This document shows, in pieces, positions 26,705 through 35,796 of a DNA stretch of 64,000 bases. The stretch spans positions 273,178 through 337,177 of the forward strand of contig JAUSFB010000044.1 in assembly GCA_030651575.1 (NCBI GenBank), in the 5' to 3' direction. The notes below the pieces were generated by a model. The model worked only from the letters and a program-made list of their open reading frames with translations, had not been told where the DNA came from and ran no database searches. The translations under genes were made by a program, and so were the position numbers. How positions within the stretch are numbered: position 1 is the stretch's first letter; every line of letters begins with the position of its first letter. The stretch comes from Phaeospirillum sp. (GTDB lineage: Bacteria > Pseudomonadota > Alphaproteobacteria > Rhodospirillales > Magnetospirillaceae).

Positions 26705-28312
26705 CTAATGTTGTACCGCTTCGGCGTTGGCGCCCCCATGAGGTTGGAGGGCCTCCAGGGTCCGGGCCGGCGGCGTCGACAGCGACAGGGCGCGGGTAAA
26801 GGCGGCGCGGTTGTTCAGCAGCTTTTCGGCCAGTTCAAGATCCCCGGCGGCATCGGTGCGCCGAGCCGGGGGGCAGGTGTCGCGCAGGCGATGGCGCAAT
26901 TCGGTCTCGGCCAGTCCGGCGTGACGCCAGACCGCCAGGGTTTCGGGCAGCTTGGATGGCGGGGTGGCGCGGGTCAGGCCGTCGATGATGCCGGCCGGGG
27001 TGGCGGCGGCGGTGCAAAGGGTCGGCAGCACGCCCAGTCCATGCAGGGCATAGCCCGATGGGGTATGAAAACGCGACCATGTCAGGGTGATCTCGCCCTC
27101 GTTGGGCAGGGTGACGACGGTCTGGACGGTACCCTTGCCGTAGGAATTGGTGCCGATCACCACGGCGCGTCCGGCGTCTTGCAACGCCGAGGCGACGATC
27201 TCGGCGGCGGAGGCGGAGCGACCGTCCACCAGCACCACTACCGCCATATCCTCGCCGATATCGCCGGGATGAGCGTCAAAGGTGTTGCTGGCCTCGGGAT
27301 GGCGTCCCCGGGTGGACAGGATGGGGCCATGGGCGACGAACAGATCGACCATCGCCACCGCCTTGTCCAGCAGGCCGCCGGGATTGCCGCGCAGGTCCAG
27401 CACGACGCCCTGAAGGCCCGCCCCCAACTTGGCGCGGGCCTCCTTCAGCAGGTTTTCCAGGACATAGGCGGTGCGTTGGTTGAAGCTGGCGACCTTGAAT
27501 TCGGCGATGCCGCCCACCAGGGTCATGGTCACGGTCCGGGGCACGATCAGCGAGCGGCGCAGGGCGAGCTGGAGGGCCTGGGCGTTCCGGAGGACCGTCA
27601 GGGTCAGTTCGCTGGCCACTGCGCCGCGCAGGCGGCCGGAGATGTCGCCACGATCCATGGCGCGAACCGGCTCGCCGTTGATGGTCAGGATGACGTCGCC
27701 GGCCCGCAGCCCCGCCCTTGCCGCCGGGGTGTCTTCGATCACCTCGACGATGCGGGGTTCGGACCCGACGATGTCGAACTTGATGCCGATGCCGCCAAAG
27801 CCGTTGCGGCTGGCCCGATGCTCGCGCGCTTCCTTGGCCCCGGCATAGCGGGAAAAGACGTCGGCCTTGCCCAGGGCGCCTTCCAGAATCGCCTGATACA
27901 GGGGTTCCGCCTCGGCATCGCGCAGGGGGGCGGAGACGCCACGGGCGGCCTCGATGGCGGCGACGGTCAGCCTGGCCCAGCCCTGGGAGTCGTCGGCCGC
28001 CGGGGCGGGGTAGTCGGCCGCCACGGTGTCGGCGGTGGTCAGGCGCAGCCGGTCGCCTTGAAGCAGGACGGCGATCTGAGGGTCGATCTCGGCCAGCCCG
28101 CGCAGGCCGTCGATGGCGACAGAGGCGGCGGTGACCGGTTGCAGGTGGCGCTCGACGATGGCGGTGAGGCCAAAGGCGATGGTGCGCTCGGCTTCGGCGG
28201 GATTCCAGCCGGCGGCAAGCGACGGCACGCCGCAGATCATCGTCAGCAGGGCGGCGGAGGTCGGGCGCAGGAGAGTGCGGATGGAGGCTGGGGTCACCAC
28301 GAAGCCGTCCAA
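26705..28312 (-). CDS. S41-family C-terminal processing peptidase with PDZ domain
   Basis: A 535-residue exported serine protease of the CtpA/Prc type. A signal peptide ends near residue 34 (PSLAA). A PDZ domain lies at about 175-260 (IVEVIEDTPAARAGLRAGD) and the catalytic core at about 270-430. GRSASAAE (Ser near 364) and SYGKGTVQ (Lys near 389) form the Ser-Lys dyad at the usual 25-residue spacing. The proline- and alanine-rich C-terminal 120 residues are specific to this protein. The start is unsure: the open frame begins with TTG at 28312, but GTG 28300 or 28297 is equally possible. The target is probably a periplasmic or membrane protein. Confidence 0.87.
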   Translation of the reverse strand: MDGFVVTPASIRTLLRPTSAALLTMICGVPSLAAGWNPAEAERTIAFGLTAIVERHLQPVTAASVAIDGLRGLAEIDPQIAVLLQGDRLRLTTADTVAADYPAPAADDSQGWARLTVAAIEAARGVSAPLRDAEAEPLYQAILEGALGKADVFSRYAGAKEAREHRASRNGFGGIGIKFDIVGSEPRIVEVIEDTPAARAGLRAGDVILTINGEPVRAMDRGDISGRLRGAVASELTLTVLRNAQALQLALRRSLIVPRTVTMTLVGGIAEFKVASFNQRTAYVLENLLKEARAKLGAGLQGVVLDLRGNPGGLLDKAVAMVDLFVAHGPILSTRGRHPEASNTFDAHPGDIGEDMAVVVLVDGRSASAAEIVASALQDAGRAVVIGTNSYGKGTVQTVVTLPNEGEITLTWSRFHTPSGYALHGLGVLPTLCTAAATPAGIIDGLTRATPPSKLPETLAVWRHAGLAETELRHRLRDTCPPARRTDAAGDLELAEKLLNNRAAFTRALSLSTPPARTLEALQPHGGANAEAVQH

Positions 28313-28374
28313 GTTTCAACCATGTCGAATTATGCGCGACAAGCGGCCCCAAGATACAGGGCTTTCACAGGCGG

Positions 28375-28424
28375 CGCGCCCCATGGCGCGAAAGCCAAGC
28401 GAACGGAGTTCGCGCCCGACGATT
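28375..28424. repeat. Dispersed hairpin repeat, copy A
   Basis: This copy lies between the flgE terminator and the S41 protease gene. The core (28385-28416) has GGCGCGAA and TTCGCGCC as outer arms, and inside it GCGAAC-GGA-GTTCGC forms an alternative hairpin. About 50 nt are almost identical to copy C at 42776-42829. Further copies lie at 42686-42729 and 49071-49108. Confidence 0.8.
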
Positions 28425-28431
28425 GAGGCCC

Positions 28432-28471
28432 CCATAAACCAAAAACCGGCGGCCATGACGGCCGCCGGTTT
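28432..28471 (-). terminator. Intrinsic terminator after flgE
   Basis: Read on the minus strand, AAAACCGGCGGCC and GGCCGCCGGTTTT form a perfect 13-bp stem with a 5-nt loop, followed by TTTGG and more T residues. It lies 14 bp past the flgE stop and closes the fliK-flgD-flgE unit. Confidence 0.88.
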
Positions 28472-28484
28472 TCCGTGTCGGGGA

Positions 28485-30968
28485 TCAACGCTTGATCTGG
28501 ACCAGTTCATCAAGCATCTGGTCGGCGGTGGTGATGATCTTGGCCGCGGCGGAATAGGCCCGCTGGGTGACGATCATGGTGGTGAACTCGGCGCCGATAT
28601 CCACGGTGGAGGCTTCGAGCGAGGCCGAGTTGATCCCGCCGGCGCCGGCGTTGTTCGCCTGGCGCAGGGTATAGGAGCCCGAGACGTTGGTCTCGATCCA
28701 GCTGTTGCCGGTCAGGGATTCCAGGCCGTTGGGGTTGGTGAAGGTGGCGACCGGAACCTGGAACACCGGGCGGCGGACGCCGTTGTCGAACAGGGCGGTC
28801 ACCACGCCGTCCGACCCCACCGAGACACCGGAGAAGTTGCCGAACTTCGAGCCGTTCTGGGTCATGTAGGCCAGCTGATAGTTGCCGCCCAACTGGGTCA
28901 TGCCGTCGGATTGCGAAGTGTTGCCGACGAACCAGTTGATGCGGGTGTCGGCGCCGGTGCCGTTGGGGACCAGGGTCATGCTTTGGGCGCCGTTGGCCCA
29001 GACCACGCCGAACTTGCCCACATTGACCGTTTGCGGCGTGCCGTCGCCGTTGAAGATCATGGCGCTGGCGGTCTGGTTGAGGGCATTCAGCACGAAGGTG
29101 CCGGTGATGGTGTCCACCGACGGGATCGCCGAACTCCACTGGCGCGACTGCGACTGGGTGCAGGCGGTGCCCAGGCCGCTGACATTGACGGTGGTTGCCG
29201 GGCCGTTGATCTGCTGCACCATTTCCAAGGTGCCGCCATTGGCGCGGAACAGCGGCAAGGTGGTGCCGAGGGTGACGACGGTGCCGCCGGTCAGCACGGC
29301 GTTGGTGGTCACGTCCCAGTTGCGCGGGTTGCGGAGCGCGTTGGCCACCAGGGTGGCGACGTCGGAACCCGAGGTGTAGTTGGTGTTGCTGAGATTGATG
29401 ATGACTTCCTTGCCGACGGCGGGAACGACCGTGCCGGTAGTGTCGAAGTAGACCGTCAGGCTCTCGCCGGCGACGGTGAAGGACATGGTCTTGCCCTCCA
29501 TCGCCAGGACGTCGGTGCGCGACGAGGCGGTGAAGTCCAGGCGGCCCTGGCTGCCATAGACGTTGCCGGTGGTGTCGTAGGTGTCCATCACGGCGGCGCC
29601 GGTCGGGGCGGGAACCCCGCGCTGGGCCTCGTAGGGCTGGGTATCGACCGCCATGTAGCTGCACGGCGTGATGGTGTAGCTGGGGGCGGCGCCGGCGACG
29701 GTGACCTTGTAGTAGCCCGAACCGGTGGCGCCGTTGTTGTCGGTGATTTTGATGATGTCATTGACGGAAAGGGCGGGATCCGTACCGCCGAAGTTGATGG
29801 TGCCGGCGCCGTAGGTGATGGTGCTGTAGTTGGTGGCCGTGCCGTTCTTGGTCACGGTGACCGAAGTGTCGGACGGGGCGGCGGGAACGCCGGCGGCGGC
29901 GACGGCGCCGATGGCGGTCGAGGTCAGAACGCCGGTCTTGACCACATAGGTGCCGATATTGGCGGCAGAAGCGGTGGCGCCGGCGACCTCGAACACCGCG
30001 CCCAGCGGCAGGGTGCTGGTGGTGATGGCGCCGCCGGTCATAGCGATGACGCCGCCGCTGGAGAAGAAGCCCATGGTGGTGCCGGTCGCGACCGTGGCGG
30101 TGGTGCCGCCGGTGCTGGCGCCCTTGATGCTGAGGGTGGCGGCGGTTTCGACCGAGGTGTCGGTCAGGGAGGTCGGCGTGGCCCCGAAGTAGTTGGTCTT
30201 GTTCTGGACGTCCCAGGTATTGGCGTTGGTCTTCATCCAGTTGATGTTGAAGTTGTGGGTCGAGCCCAGCGAGTCGTACATCAGCACGCTGGTCTGATGC
30301 AGGCCGGTGGACGCCGTGCTGCTGGGGTCATAGACGGTGTCGCCGGCCGGCAGGTTGGCGCCCATCTTGATCTGCGTCGTCTGGTCGGCGGTGCCGCCGA
30401 TGGTCTTCAGATTCAGCGACTTCATCTCATCCGGATTGATGATGTTCTGATTGCAGTAATGGGTGGTGCCGTCGAGGTTCTTGTACGCCTTCATATAGGT
30501 GTTGCCGTCGATGGTGGTCTCGGTCGGCTTGGCGAGGTTGTTGTTGTTGGTCGGGGCTAGCGGCCAGCCTTGCAGGAAGAAGCCGGACACGTTCTGGAGA
30601 TAGCCTTCCTTGTCGACCTTGAACGAGCCGGCGCGGGTATAGGCGAACATACCGCTGCCCGACACCGCCGGGTTGGGGTCGGTGTTGACCACGAACATGC
30701 CCTGGCCCGACAACGACAGGTCGGTGGAGCTGGAGCTGGCTTGCAGCAATCCCTGCACATCGATGGAATTGCGCGGCTTGGACTGCACGCCGCCGGGGGA
30801 GTAGGAGGTCAGCGACACCTGCTTGGTCACCAGCGTCTGGAAGTTCACCTGGGCTCCCTTGTAGCCGATGGTGTTGACGTTGGTGATGTTGTCCGAGATC
30901 GCGCCCATGGCGCTGGACTGCGAAGCCAGGCCGGAGACACCAGAGAATAATGCGCCATATAAGCTCAT
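28485..30968 (-). CDS. flgE: Flagellar hook protein FlgE (enlarged)
   Basis: FlgE polymerises into the flagellar hook. The N-terminus MSLYGALFSGVSGLASQS and NITNVNTIGYKG, and the C-terminus SLEASTVDIGAEFTTMIVTQ to the stop, are the classical rod/hook D0 regions. At 827 residues it is twice the E. coli size. Much of the gain is a Thr/Gly/Ala-rich insertion at about 280-440, which would sit on the hook surface. The ATG at 30968 has AAGGAGG 5 nt upstream. It is the last gene of fliK-flgD-flgE; a strong terminator follows. Confidence 0.93.
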   Translation of the reverse strand: MSLYGALFSGVSGLASQSSAMGAISDNITNVNTIGYKGAQVNFQTLVTKQVSLTSYSPGGVQSKPRNSIDVQGLLQASSSSTDLSLSGQGMFVVNTDPNPAVSGSGMFAYTRAGSFKVDKEGYLQNVSGFFLQGWPLAPTNNNNLAKPTETTIDGNTYMKAYKNLDGTTHYCNQNIINPDEMKSLNLKTIGGTADQTTQIKMGANLPAGDTVYDPSSTASTGLHQTSVLMYDSLGSTHNFNINWMKTNANTWDVQNKTNYFGATPTSLTDTSVETAATLSIKGASTGGTTATVATGTTMGFFSSGGVIAMTGGAITTSTLPLGAVFEVAGATASAANIGTYVVKTGVLTSTAIGAVAAAGVPAAPSDTSVTVTKNGTATNYSTITYGAGTINFGGTDPALSVNDIIKITDNNGATGSGYYKVTVAGAAPSYTITPCSYMAVDTQPYEAQRGVPAPTGAAVMDTYDTTGNVYGSQGRLDFTASSRTDVLAMEGKTMSFTVAGESLTVYFDTTGTVVPAVGKEVIINLSNTNYTSGSDVATLVANALRNPRNWDVTTNAVLTGGTVVTLGTTLPLFRANGGTLEMVQQINGPATTVNVSGLGTACTQSQSRQWSSAIPSVDTITGTFVLNALNQTASAMIFNGDGTPQTVNVGKFGVVWANGAQSMTLVPNGTGADTRINWFVGNTSQSDGMTQLGGNYQLAYMTQNGSKFGNFSGVSVGSDGVVTALFDNGVRRPVFQVPVATFTNPNGLESLTGNSWIETNVSGSYTLRQANNAGAGGINSASLEASTVDIGAEFTTMIVTQRAYSAAAKIITTADQMLDELVQIKR

Positions 30969-30983
30969 GATAGCCTCCTTGAA

Positions 30984-31784
30984 CTACTGGGCTGCTGACT
31001 GCAGCGCGTTGATCTGCGCGAGCGCGGCCTGATACTGGGCGTTGGCGGCGGCCAACTGGGCGTTGGTGGTGGTGTTGTTGGCGGTGATGCTGAGCACCTT
31101 GTCGGGCGTGGTGGTGATCTTGGCGTCCTTGGTGCCGGCGCCGACCTCTAGCGAAGTGCCGTTGGTGGCGTCGTTGGTGACCTTGGTCACCTGTCCGATG
31201 GTGGTGGTCGTGGCGGCGATGGCGCTGTTGTCGGCGGCCTTGGCGACCACGTTGAGGGTGTAGATGCCGTCGTCCAGCACCTTGCCCGAGCTGTCCTTGC
31301 CGTCCCAGCTGAGGTCATGCCGGCCAGAGGCGGTATCGGCGCTGGTCTTGTAGACCACGCTGCCGGTGGAGTCCTTGATCTGCACTTCGACTTCCTTGGC
31401 CGCCTTGGGCAGGGAGTAGCTGAAGTTGGCGCTGCTGCTTTGCAGGGGGATGGTCGTTCCGTCCATCTCGACCGTCTGGCCGAGATAGGAAATGGCCTGC
31501 GACGTCTGCCCCGCCTCTTGCAGCTTGATCATCTTCTCCAGGTTGGAGTTGACGTTGATCTGCTGCTCGACGCCGGAGTACTGGACCAGCTGGCTGGTGA
31601 ACTGGGTCGAGTCCATGGGCGACAGCGGGTCCTGGTGCTTCAACTGGGTGGTCAGCATGTTGAGGAAGGTGTTGAAGTCCTTCCCCAGGGACGTCTTGGC
31701 CGTTTCCGACTTGGTGGCGCTGGCGCTGGCGCTGGCGGTGGCGGCCTGTGTCGTGGTGGCGGCGCTGTTGGCGACGGAGGTCAT
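30984..31784 (-). CDS. flgD: Flagellar hook-assembly scaffold FlgD
   Basis: FlgD caps the growing hook and is needed for FlgE assembly. In the 266-residue protein, DFNTFLNMLTTQLKHQDPLS and FTSQLVQYSGVEQQINVN are the conserved N-terminal secretion and cap region. A FlgD Ig-like domain (about 100-200) follows, with SGRHDLSWDGKDSSG and DDGIYTL. The N-terminal 30 residues are Ser/Ala/Thr-rich, as expected for a type III export signal. It lies 11 bp after fliK and 15 bp before flgE. Confidence 0.95.
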   Translation of the reverse strand: MTSVANSAATTTQAATASASASATKSETAKTSLGKDFNTFLNMLTTQLKHQDPLSPMDSTQFTSQLVQYSGVEQQINVNSNLEKMIKLQEAGQTSQAISYLGQTVEMDGTTIPLQSSSANFSYSLPKAAKEVEVQIKDSTGSVVYKTSADTASGRHDLSWDGKDSSGKVLDDGIYTLNVVAKAADNSAIAATTTTIGQVTKVTNDATNGTSLEVGAGTKDAKITTTPDKVLSITANNTTTNAQLAAANAQYQAALAQINALQSAAQ

Positions 31785-31795
31785 GGCGGTTCTCC

Positions 31796-33484
31796 CTAAA
31801 CCGAGATATCGACGCCGGAGCGGATGCCCGACCGGTTCGACTGCGCCGCCTGGGCCGATCCGATGTCCGTGGTCTCGGGGTCATGCCCCTGTCCACGGTT
31901 GCGGCCACGGCCTGGGCGCTGGTTGTTGTTGCCGCGATCGGCATTTTGCTGCTGTTCGCCACCGCGCAGGTTAAAGCTGGTGGAGTTGGCTTCCGGCTTC
32001 AGGCCGGCGTCTTCCAGCGCCTTTTCCAGGCCCTTGGCGTCCTTTTGCAACAGGGCCAGGGTCTCGGGGCGCTCGGCGGTCACCGTGGCGGAGACGCGGC
32101 CTTCGATCATTTCGAGCTTGATTTCGATCTTGCCGAGGTCCAGCGGCTTCAACTGGATCTTGACGGTATCGACGCCGTCCTTGACCGCTTTGTCGATCTG
32201 GACGCGGACCTGATCCATCACCTGCTGCTGCAACGGCACGCGCGGTGCGCGGACGGCGGCGGCGGTCTGGGCCGATGCGGGTTTGTCGGTGGCCTGGGTG
32301 GCGCCGATGCCGGCCAGGGGAGTGGCGGATTGCTGCTTGGGCTCTTCGACCTTCGGGGCGGTGGCCTCGGCCTGGGCGGCCAGCACGGCGCTGAAGGTCC
32401 GGACTTCCTCGATCACCGGCGCGGCCGTGGTGGCCTGGACCGCCTGGACCGCCGCCGGAGCGGTTCCGCTCTGGGTGTTCTGCTGCGCGGTCTGGCCCGA
32501 TTCTGCGTTGGCGCCCTGCTGGCTCATGGCGGCCAGATCCATCAGGGTCATGGCGTCGACCGCCGTGGCGGCGTTCTGGACGCCGGGATCGATCTGGTTG
32601 GTCTGGACCTTGATGTCGAGGGCGGCGCCAGAGCCGGCCAGCCGGTTGGCGAGGTCCTGGGCCTGAGCCTGGACGACGTCGTTCTGGCCGATCCCCTGCT
32701 GATGGGCGTTGCCCATCTTGTGCAGGTTGGTCTTGTCGATCAACTGGCTGACCAGTTCTGTGACGGAGTCGAGGGCGTCGTCGGCGTCGCCGGATTCCAG
32801 ATCGCCGACGATCTTGTTCTGAAGGTCGGTGATCCGCTGCCGGTCGTCCGGGCCGAGGCCGGCCAGGGCGTCGCCGACATCGACCTCTTTCGCCAGCTTG
32901 GCCGAGGGATCGGCGTCGATCTGAGCCGCTGGAGCGCCATTGCCGATCTGGAAGACCTGGACGGTCTCCTCAATGTCGATCTCGATCACCACCTGCTCCT
33001 GGGCGACCGGAGCGGCGGCGACCGGTTCGGTCTGCTGCGGCTGGGGCTGGTCGTCATCGCGGGTGGCGGACTGGTCGTCGGTCCGTGCGGAGGATGCGGG
33101 TTTGGCGTTGTCGGCAGCGGCGGTCGGAGCGGCGCTGTCCGCCGTATCGGCGGCCGGGGTGTCGGCTTTGCGGGGCTGACGCAGCTTGTCGGATTTCGCG
33201 GTGACGCGGGTGTCCCTGACGGCGGCGCGGTCGGGCTGATTGTCGTCGCGGGCGGTCTGCGCCCGGTCGGCCTTCAGCTCCATATGGGTGCGGACGACGG
33301 TCTCGGACAACAGCTTGCCGGGGGCCGGCATGTTGGCCGACTTGCCGCCGAAGCGCTGGGTCGTCTGCTGGAGCAGCGCGACAAAGGCGTCCTCCACCGA
33401 GACGCCGCCCTGCTGCTTGTCTTGAGCCGCCGGCGTCATGTTGGTTTCGGGTGTCAGTCGCTTGTCGATGGATTGCACGGTCAT
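31796..33484 (-). CDS. fliK: Flagellar hook-length control protein FliK
   Basis: FliK is the secreted ruler that switches export from hook to filament subunits. The 562-residue protein is variable and rich in Ala, Gln and Asp over most of its length. The conserved C-terminal domain (about residues 420-510) shows IQLKPLDLGKIEIKLEM, RVSATVTAERPETLALLQKD and LEKALEDAGL. ATG 33484 is preferred to the GTG at 33490 because GGGGA is spaced correctly for it. It heads the fliK-flgD-flgE unit. No convincing sigma-54 or sigma-28 promoter was found upstream. Confidence 0.9.
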   Translation of the reverse strand: MTVQSIDKRLTPETNMTPAAQDKQQGGVSVEDAFVALLQQTTQRFGGKSANMPAPGKLLSETVVRTHMELKADRAQTARDDNQPDRAAVRDTRVTAKSDKLRQPRKADTPAADTADSAAPTAAADNAKPASSARTDDQSATRDDDQPQPQQTEPVAAAPVAQEQVVIEIDIEETVQVFQIGNGAPAAQIDADPSAKLAKEVDVGDALAGLGPDDRQRITDLQNKIVGDLESGDADDALDSVTELVSQLIDKTNLHKMGNAHQQGIGQNDVVQAQAQDLANRLAGSGAALDIKVQTNQIDPGVQNAATAVDAMTLMDLAAMSQQGANAESGQTAQQNTQSGTAPAAVQAVQATTAAPVIEEVRTFSAVLAAQAEATAPKVEEPKQQSATPLAGIGATQATDKPASAQTAAAVRAPRVPLQQQVMDQVRVQIDKAVKDGVDTVKIQLKPLDLGKIEIKLEMIEGRVSATVTAERPETLALLQKDAKGLEKALEDAGLKPEANSTSFNLRGGEQQQNADRGNNNQRPGRGRNRGQGHDPETTDIGSAQAAQSNRSGIRSGVDISV

Positions 33485-33666
33485 GGTCACGTCCCCGCAT
33501 TTGGGAGTTATCGCGCCATTGGCTTCGCAAGGGTCGGGCCAGTTGCCGTGCCATGAGTCAACACATTGATAGTGCTGTTTATTTCACATCTGGTGCCGAC
33601 GTCAGATCCGTCGGACCGTCCCCCGGGAGGGGAAAAAACTGCCGGGTCGCGGAAAATGCTGCCGGT

Positions 33667-33915
33667 CTAATCCTCGTCCTTGCCGTCGCTCAGGCTCATG
33701 ATGCCGGCCGCCATGGCGACGCCGCCGAAGGTGATGATCAGGCCAAAGAACATCAGGCCCAGCACCGGATAGGGATTGTCGCTGTCTTGCAGCAGGGTGC
33801 GGATATGGCCGAGATCGGTGGCCAGGACCAGAACGCCGAAGGTGATCGCCGCGACCACGCCGAAGAAGAGGTGCTTCGCCAGGAATTTTAGCGGCTTCTT
33901 CTCGGTCGGGGTCAC
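33667..33915 (-). CDS. Small two-helix inner-membrane protein, unknown
   Basis: An 82-residue protein with two hydrophobic helices (about 16-33 and 49-70), a basic N-terminus (TPTEKKPLKFLAKH) and an acidic end (DGKDED). I do not recognise the family. The GTG at 33915 overlaps the stop of the CinA-like gene by 4 bp, so the two are translated together. A link to nucleotide or cofactor metabolism could be guessed only from this neighbour. Confidence 0.7.
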   Translation of the reverse strand: MTPTEKKPLKFLAKHLFFGVVAAITFGVLVLATDLGHIRTLLQDSDNPYPVLGLMFFGLIITFGGVAMAAGIMSLSDGKDED

Positions 33916-34646
33916 CCGTCGAGCACGGCGGCGTTCAGGCTGTGGGCCAGGGTCCGGGCCTCGGCCATCACGCCGTCCAGCATGGCGGCGTCGGCGCCGC
34001 GCGCCACCACCGTCACCAGGGAGCGCCCTTCGGTGAAGGAGGGGTAGCTGCCGATCTCCACCTGGGGATGACGGTTTTGAAGCGCGGTCAGGCCGTCGGC
34101 CAGATCGCCTTCACGCACCAGCAGGGTCAACGAGCGCGAGACCTGGGGCGGTCCGCCGGTCAGCCCGCCCTTGACGCCGTCGAACATGGCCTGAAGGATG
34201 CGCGGCACTCCGGCCATGACGAAGACGTTGTCCAGGTGAAAGCCGGGGGCCTGACTGACCGGGTTTTCGATCAGTTCCGCCCCTTCGGGGATGTCGGCCA
34301 TCTTGAGGCGGGCGGCGTTGAGGTCGTCGGCGGAGTAACGGCTTCGCAACCGCCGCACCGCCTCGGCATTGCGCGACAGCGGCACCTTGAAGGCCAGGGC
34401 CACCGCCGCGGCGGTGATGTCGTCATGGGTGGGGCCGATGCCGCCGCTGGTGAAGACATAGGCGTGCCGCCGCCGCAGCGCGTTCAGCGCCTCGACGATG
34501 GCGTCGGTGTCGTCGCGAACGATGCGCGCCTCGGTCAGGGCGATGCCCAGCGCTGCCAGTTCCTTGCCCAGGAACGCGATATTGGCGTCCTGGGTCCTGC
34601 CGGACAGGACTTCGTTGCCGATCACCAGGATCGCGGCGGTGGTCAT
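33912..34646 (-). CDS. CinA-like protein with MoaB/MogA (MoCF) domain
   Basis: A 244-residue protein that matches the N-terminal molybdopterin-binding-like domain of CinA and lacks the C-terminal deamidase domain. AAILVIGNEVLSGRTQDAN, TSGGIGPTHDDITAAAVA and the PGFHLDNVFVMAGVPRIL block are characteristic. Family members of this size are annotated as competence/damage-inducible protein A, and some hydrolyse ADP-ribose or FAD-like nucleotides. The true start is ATG 34646; the longer open frame is a shadow of the upstream gene. It lies 14 bp after the GNAT-NUDIX gene, suggesting a shared unit with a house-cleaning role. Confidence 0.88.
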   Translation of the reverse strand: MTTAAILVIGNEVLSGRTQDANIAFLGKELAALGIALTEARIVRDDTDAIVEALNALRRRHAYVFTSGGIGPTHDDITAAAVALAFKVPLSRNAEAVRRLRSRYSADDLNAARLKMADIPEGAELIENPVSQAPGFHLDNVFVMAGVPRILQAMFDGVKGGLTGGPPQVSRSLTLLVREGDLADGLTALQNRHPQVEIGSYPSFTEGRSLVTVVARGADAAMLDGVMAEARTLAHSLNAAVLDG

Positions 34647-34660
34647 GGCTGCGGGCTCAT

Positions 34661-35644
34661 TCAGACCCACTCCCGCAGAATGGCGACCAGGGGAAGATCG
34701 GCCGGGGGCATGGGCAGGTCGGCAAGGCGTGGCGCGCGCACCCAGCGCAGTTCCTGGCCCTCGCGGCCGGCAGGGTTGCCCTTCCACACCCGGACCACGT
34801 AAAGCGGCATCAGCAGGTGAAAGGTGTCGTAGTCGTGCGAGGCGAAGGCCACCGGGGCCAGACAGCTTTCGGTGACGTCGATGCCCAACTCTTCTTCCAG
34901 CTCGCGGACCAGGGCCTGTTCCGGAGTCTCGCCCTCGTGCACCTTGCCGCCGGGAAACTCCCACAGCCCGGCCATGTCCTTGCCGGTGGGGCGCGACGCC
35001 ATCAAAACCCGGCCGTCACCGTCCACCAGAGCCGCCGCCACCACCAGCAAAATGGGACGGGTGGCGCGGATCATCTCCCATTCGCCCTTTTTCAAGGCGA
35101 AGACCGGGGCGACCACGCTTTGGCCGCGCGCCGGCATGGTGCAGGTCTCGACCCCGCTATAATTGAGCCCCACCTTTTCCAGCACTCGCTTCGAGCCGAT
35201 ATTGTCGGGATGGAACGAGGCCCAGACCCGTTGGTATCCCAGCATGTCGAATATATGGCGGATCAGGCGCTGCAACGCCTCGGTGGCGTAGCCCTGGTTC
35301 CAGAACGCCTTGCCGATCCAGTATCCCAGTTCGGGGCCGTCGCCGCGATCCAGGCCAAAGCCGACCACGCCGATCACCACGCCATCGGTGGTACGCTCCA
35401 TGGCCAGGGCGACGCCCTTGCCCTCGATGCGGCGGATTTCCTGATCGGTGACGAAGCGTTTGGCGTCCTCGACGGTGTAGGGATGCGGCAGGGCGGCGGT
35501 CAGGCGCACGACCTCCCAGTCATCCAGCAGGGCCGGCAGGCGCTCGATGTCCTGCGTCGCCACCGGCCGTAGCCGTAGCCGCGCGGTCAGCAACGGATGC
35601 CCCGCCCAGACCGTTCCCGGTTGCCGGCAACCCGCTTGCGTCAT
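34661..35644 (-). CDS. GNAT acetyltransferase fused to MutT-type NUDIX hydrolase
   Basis: A 327-residue two-domain protein. Residues about 15-185 are a RimJ/RimL-like GNAT domain (TARLRLRPVATQDIERL, then GYWIGKAFWNQGYATEAL and NIGSKRVLEKVGL). Residues about 195-325 are a MutT-like NUDIX domain with FPGGKVHEGETPEQALVREL and EEELGID forming the NUDIX box. The second half should hydrolyse oxidised nucleotides such as 8-oxo-dGTP; the acetyl acceptor is unknown. The ATG at 35644 follows GGAGGG. An internal ATG at the junction, preceded by GGGAG, could give a separate NUDIX protein as well. Confidence 0.87.
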   Translation of the reverse strand: MTQAGCRQPGTVWAGHPLLTARLRLRPVATQDIERLPALLDDWEVVRLTAALPHPYTVEDAKRFVTDQEIRRIEGKGVALAMERTTDGVVIGVVGFGLDRGDGPELGYWIGKAFWNQGYATEALQRLIRHIFDMLGYQRVWASFHPDNIGSKRVLEKVGLNYSGVETCTMPARGQSVVAPVFALKKGEWEMIRATRPILLVVAAALVDGDGRVLMASRPTGKDMAGLWEFPGGKVHEGETPEQALVRELEEELGIDVTESCLAPVAFASHDYDTFHLLMPLYVVRVWKGNPAGREGQELRWVRAPRLADLPMPPADLPLVAILREWV

Positions 35645-35796
35645 TTCGCCCTCCGAAACAGGAATCTCTTTGCGACGGAGCGTAGCAGGCGCGGCCCGGA
35701 CTGTCATGGTCGTGTTATCGCGGATGGGGGTGTTGAAAGACGCGGGGTGGCCCACAATATTAGCCTAAGCGAATATTATTGCGCGGGAGGGTATCC

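Noticed and set aside
33530..33580. Sigma-54-like sequence TGGCACGGCAACTGGC before fliK
   Set aside because: The distance between the GG and GC elements is one base too long and the -12 half is poor, so it is not called as a promoter.
33600..33640. GC-rich palindrome TCCCCCGGGAGGGG-like upstream of fliK as a terminator
   Set aside because: It has no T-run on either strand, and the stem is broken.
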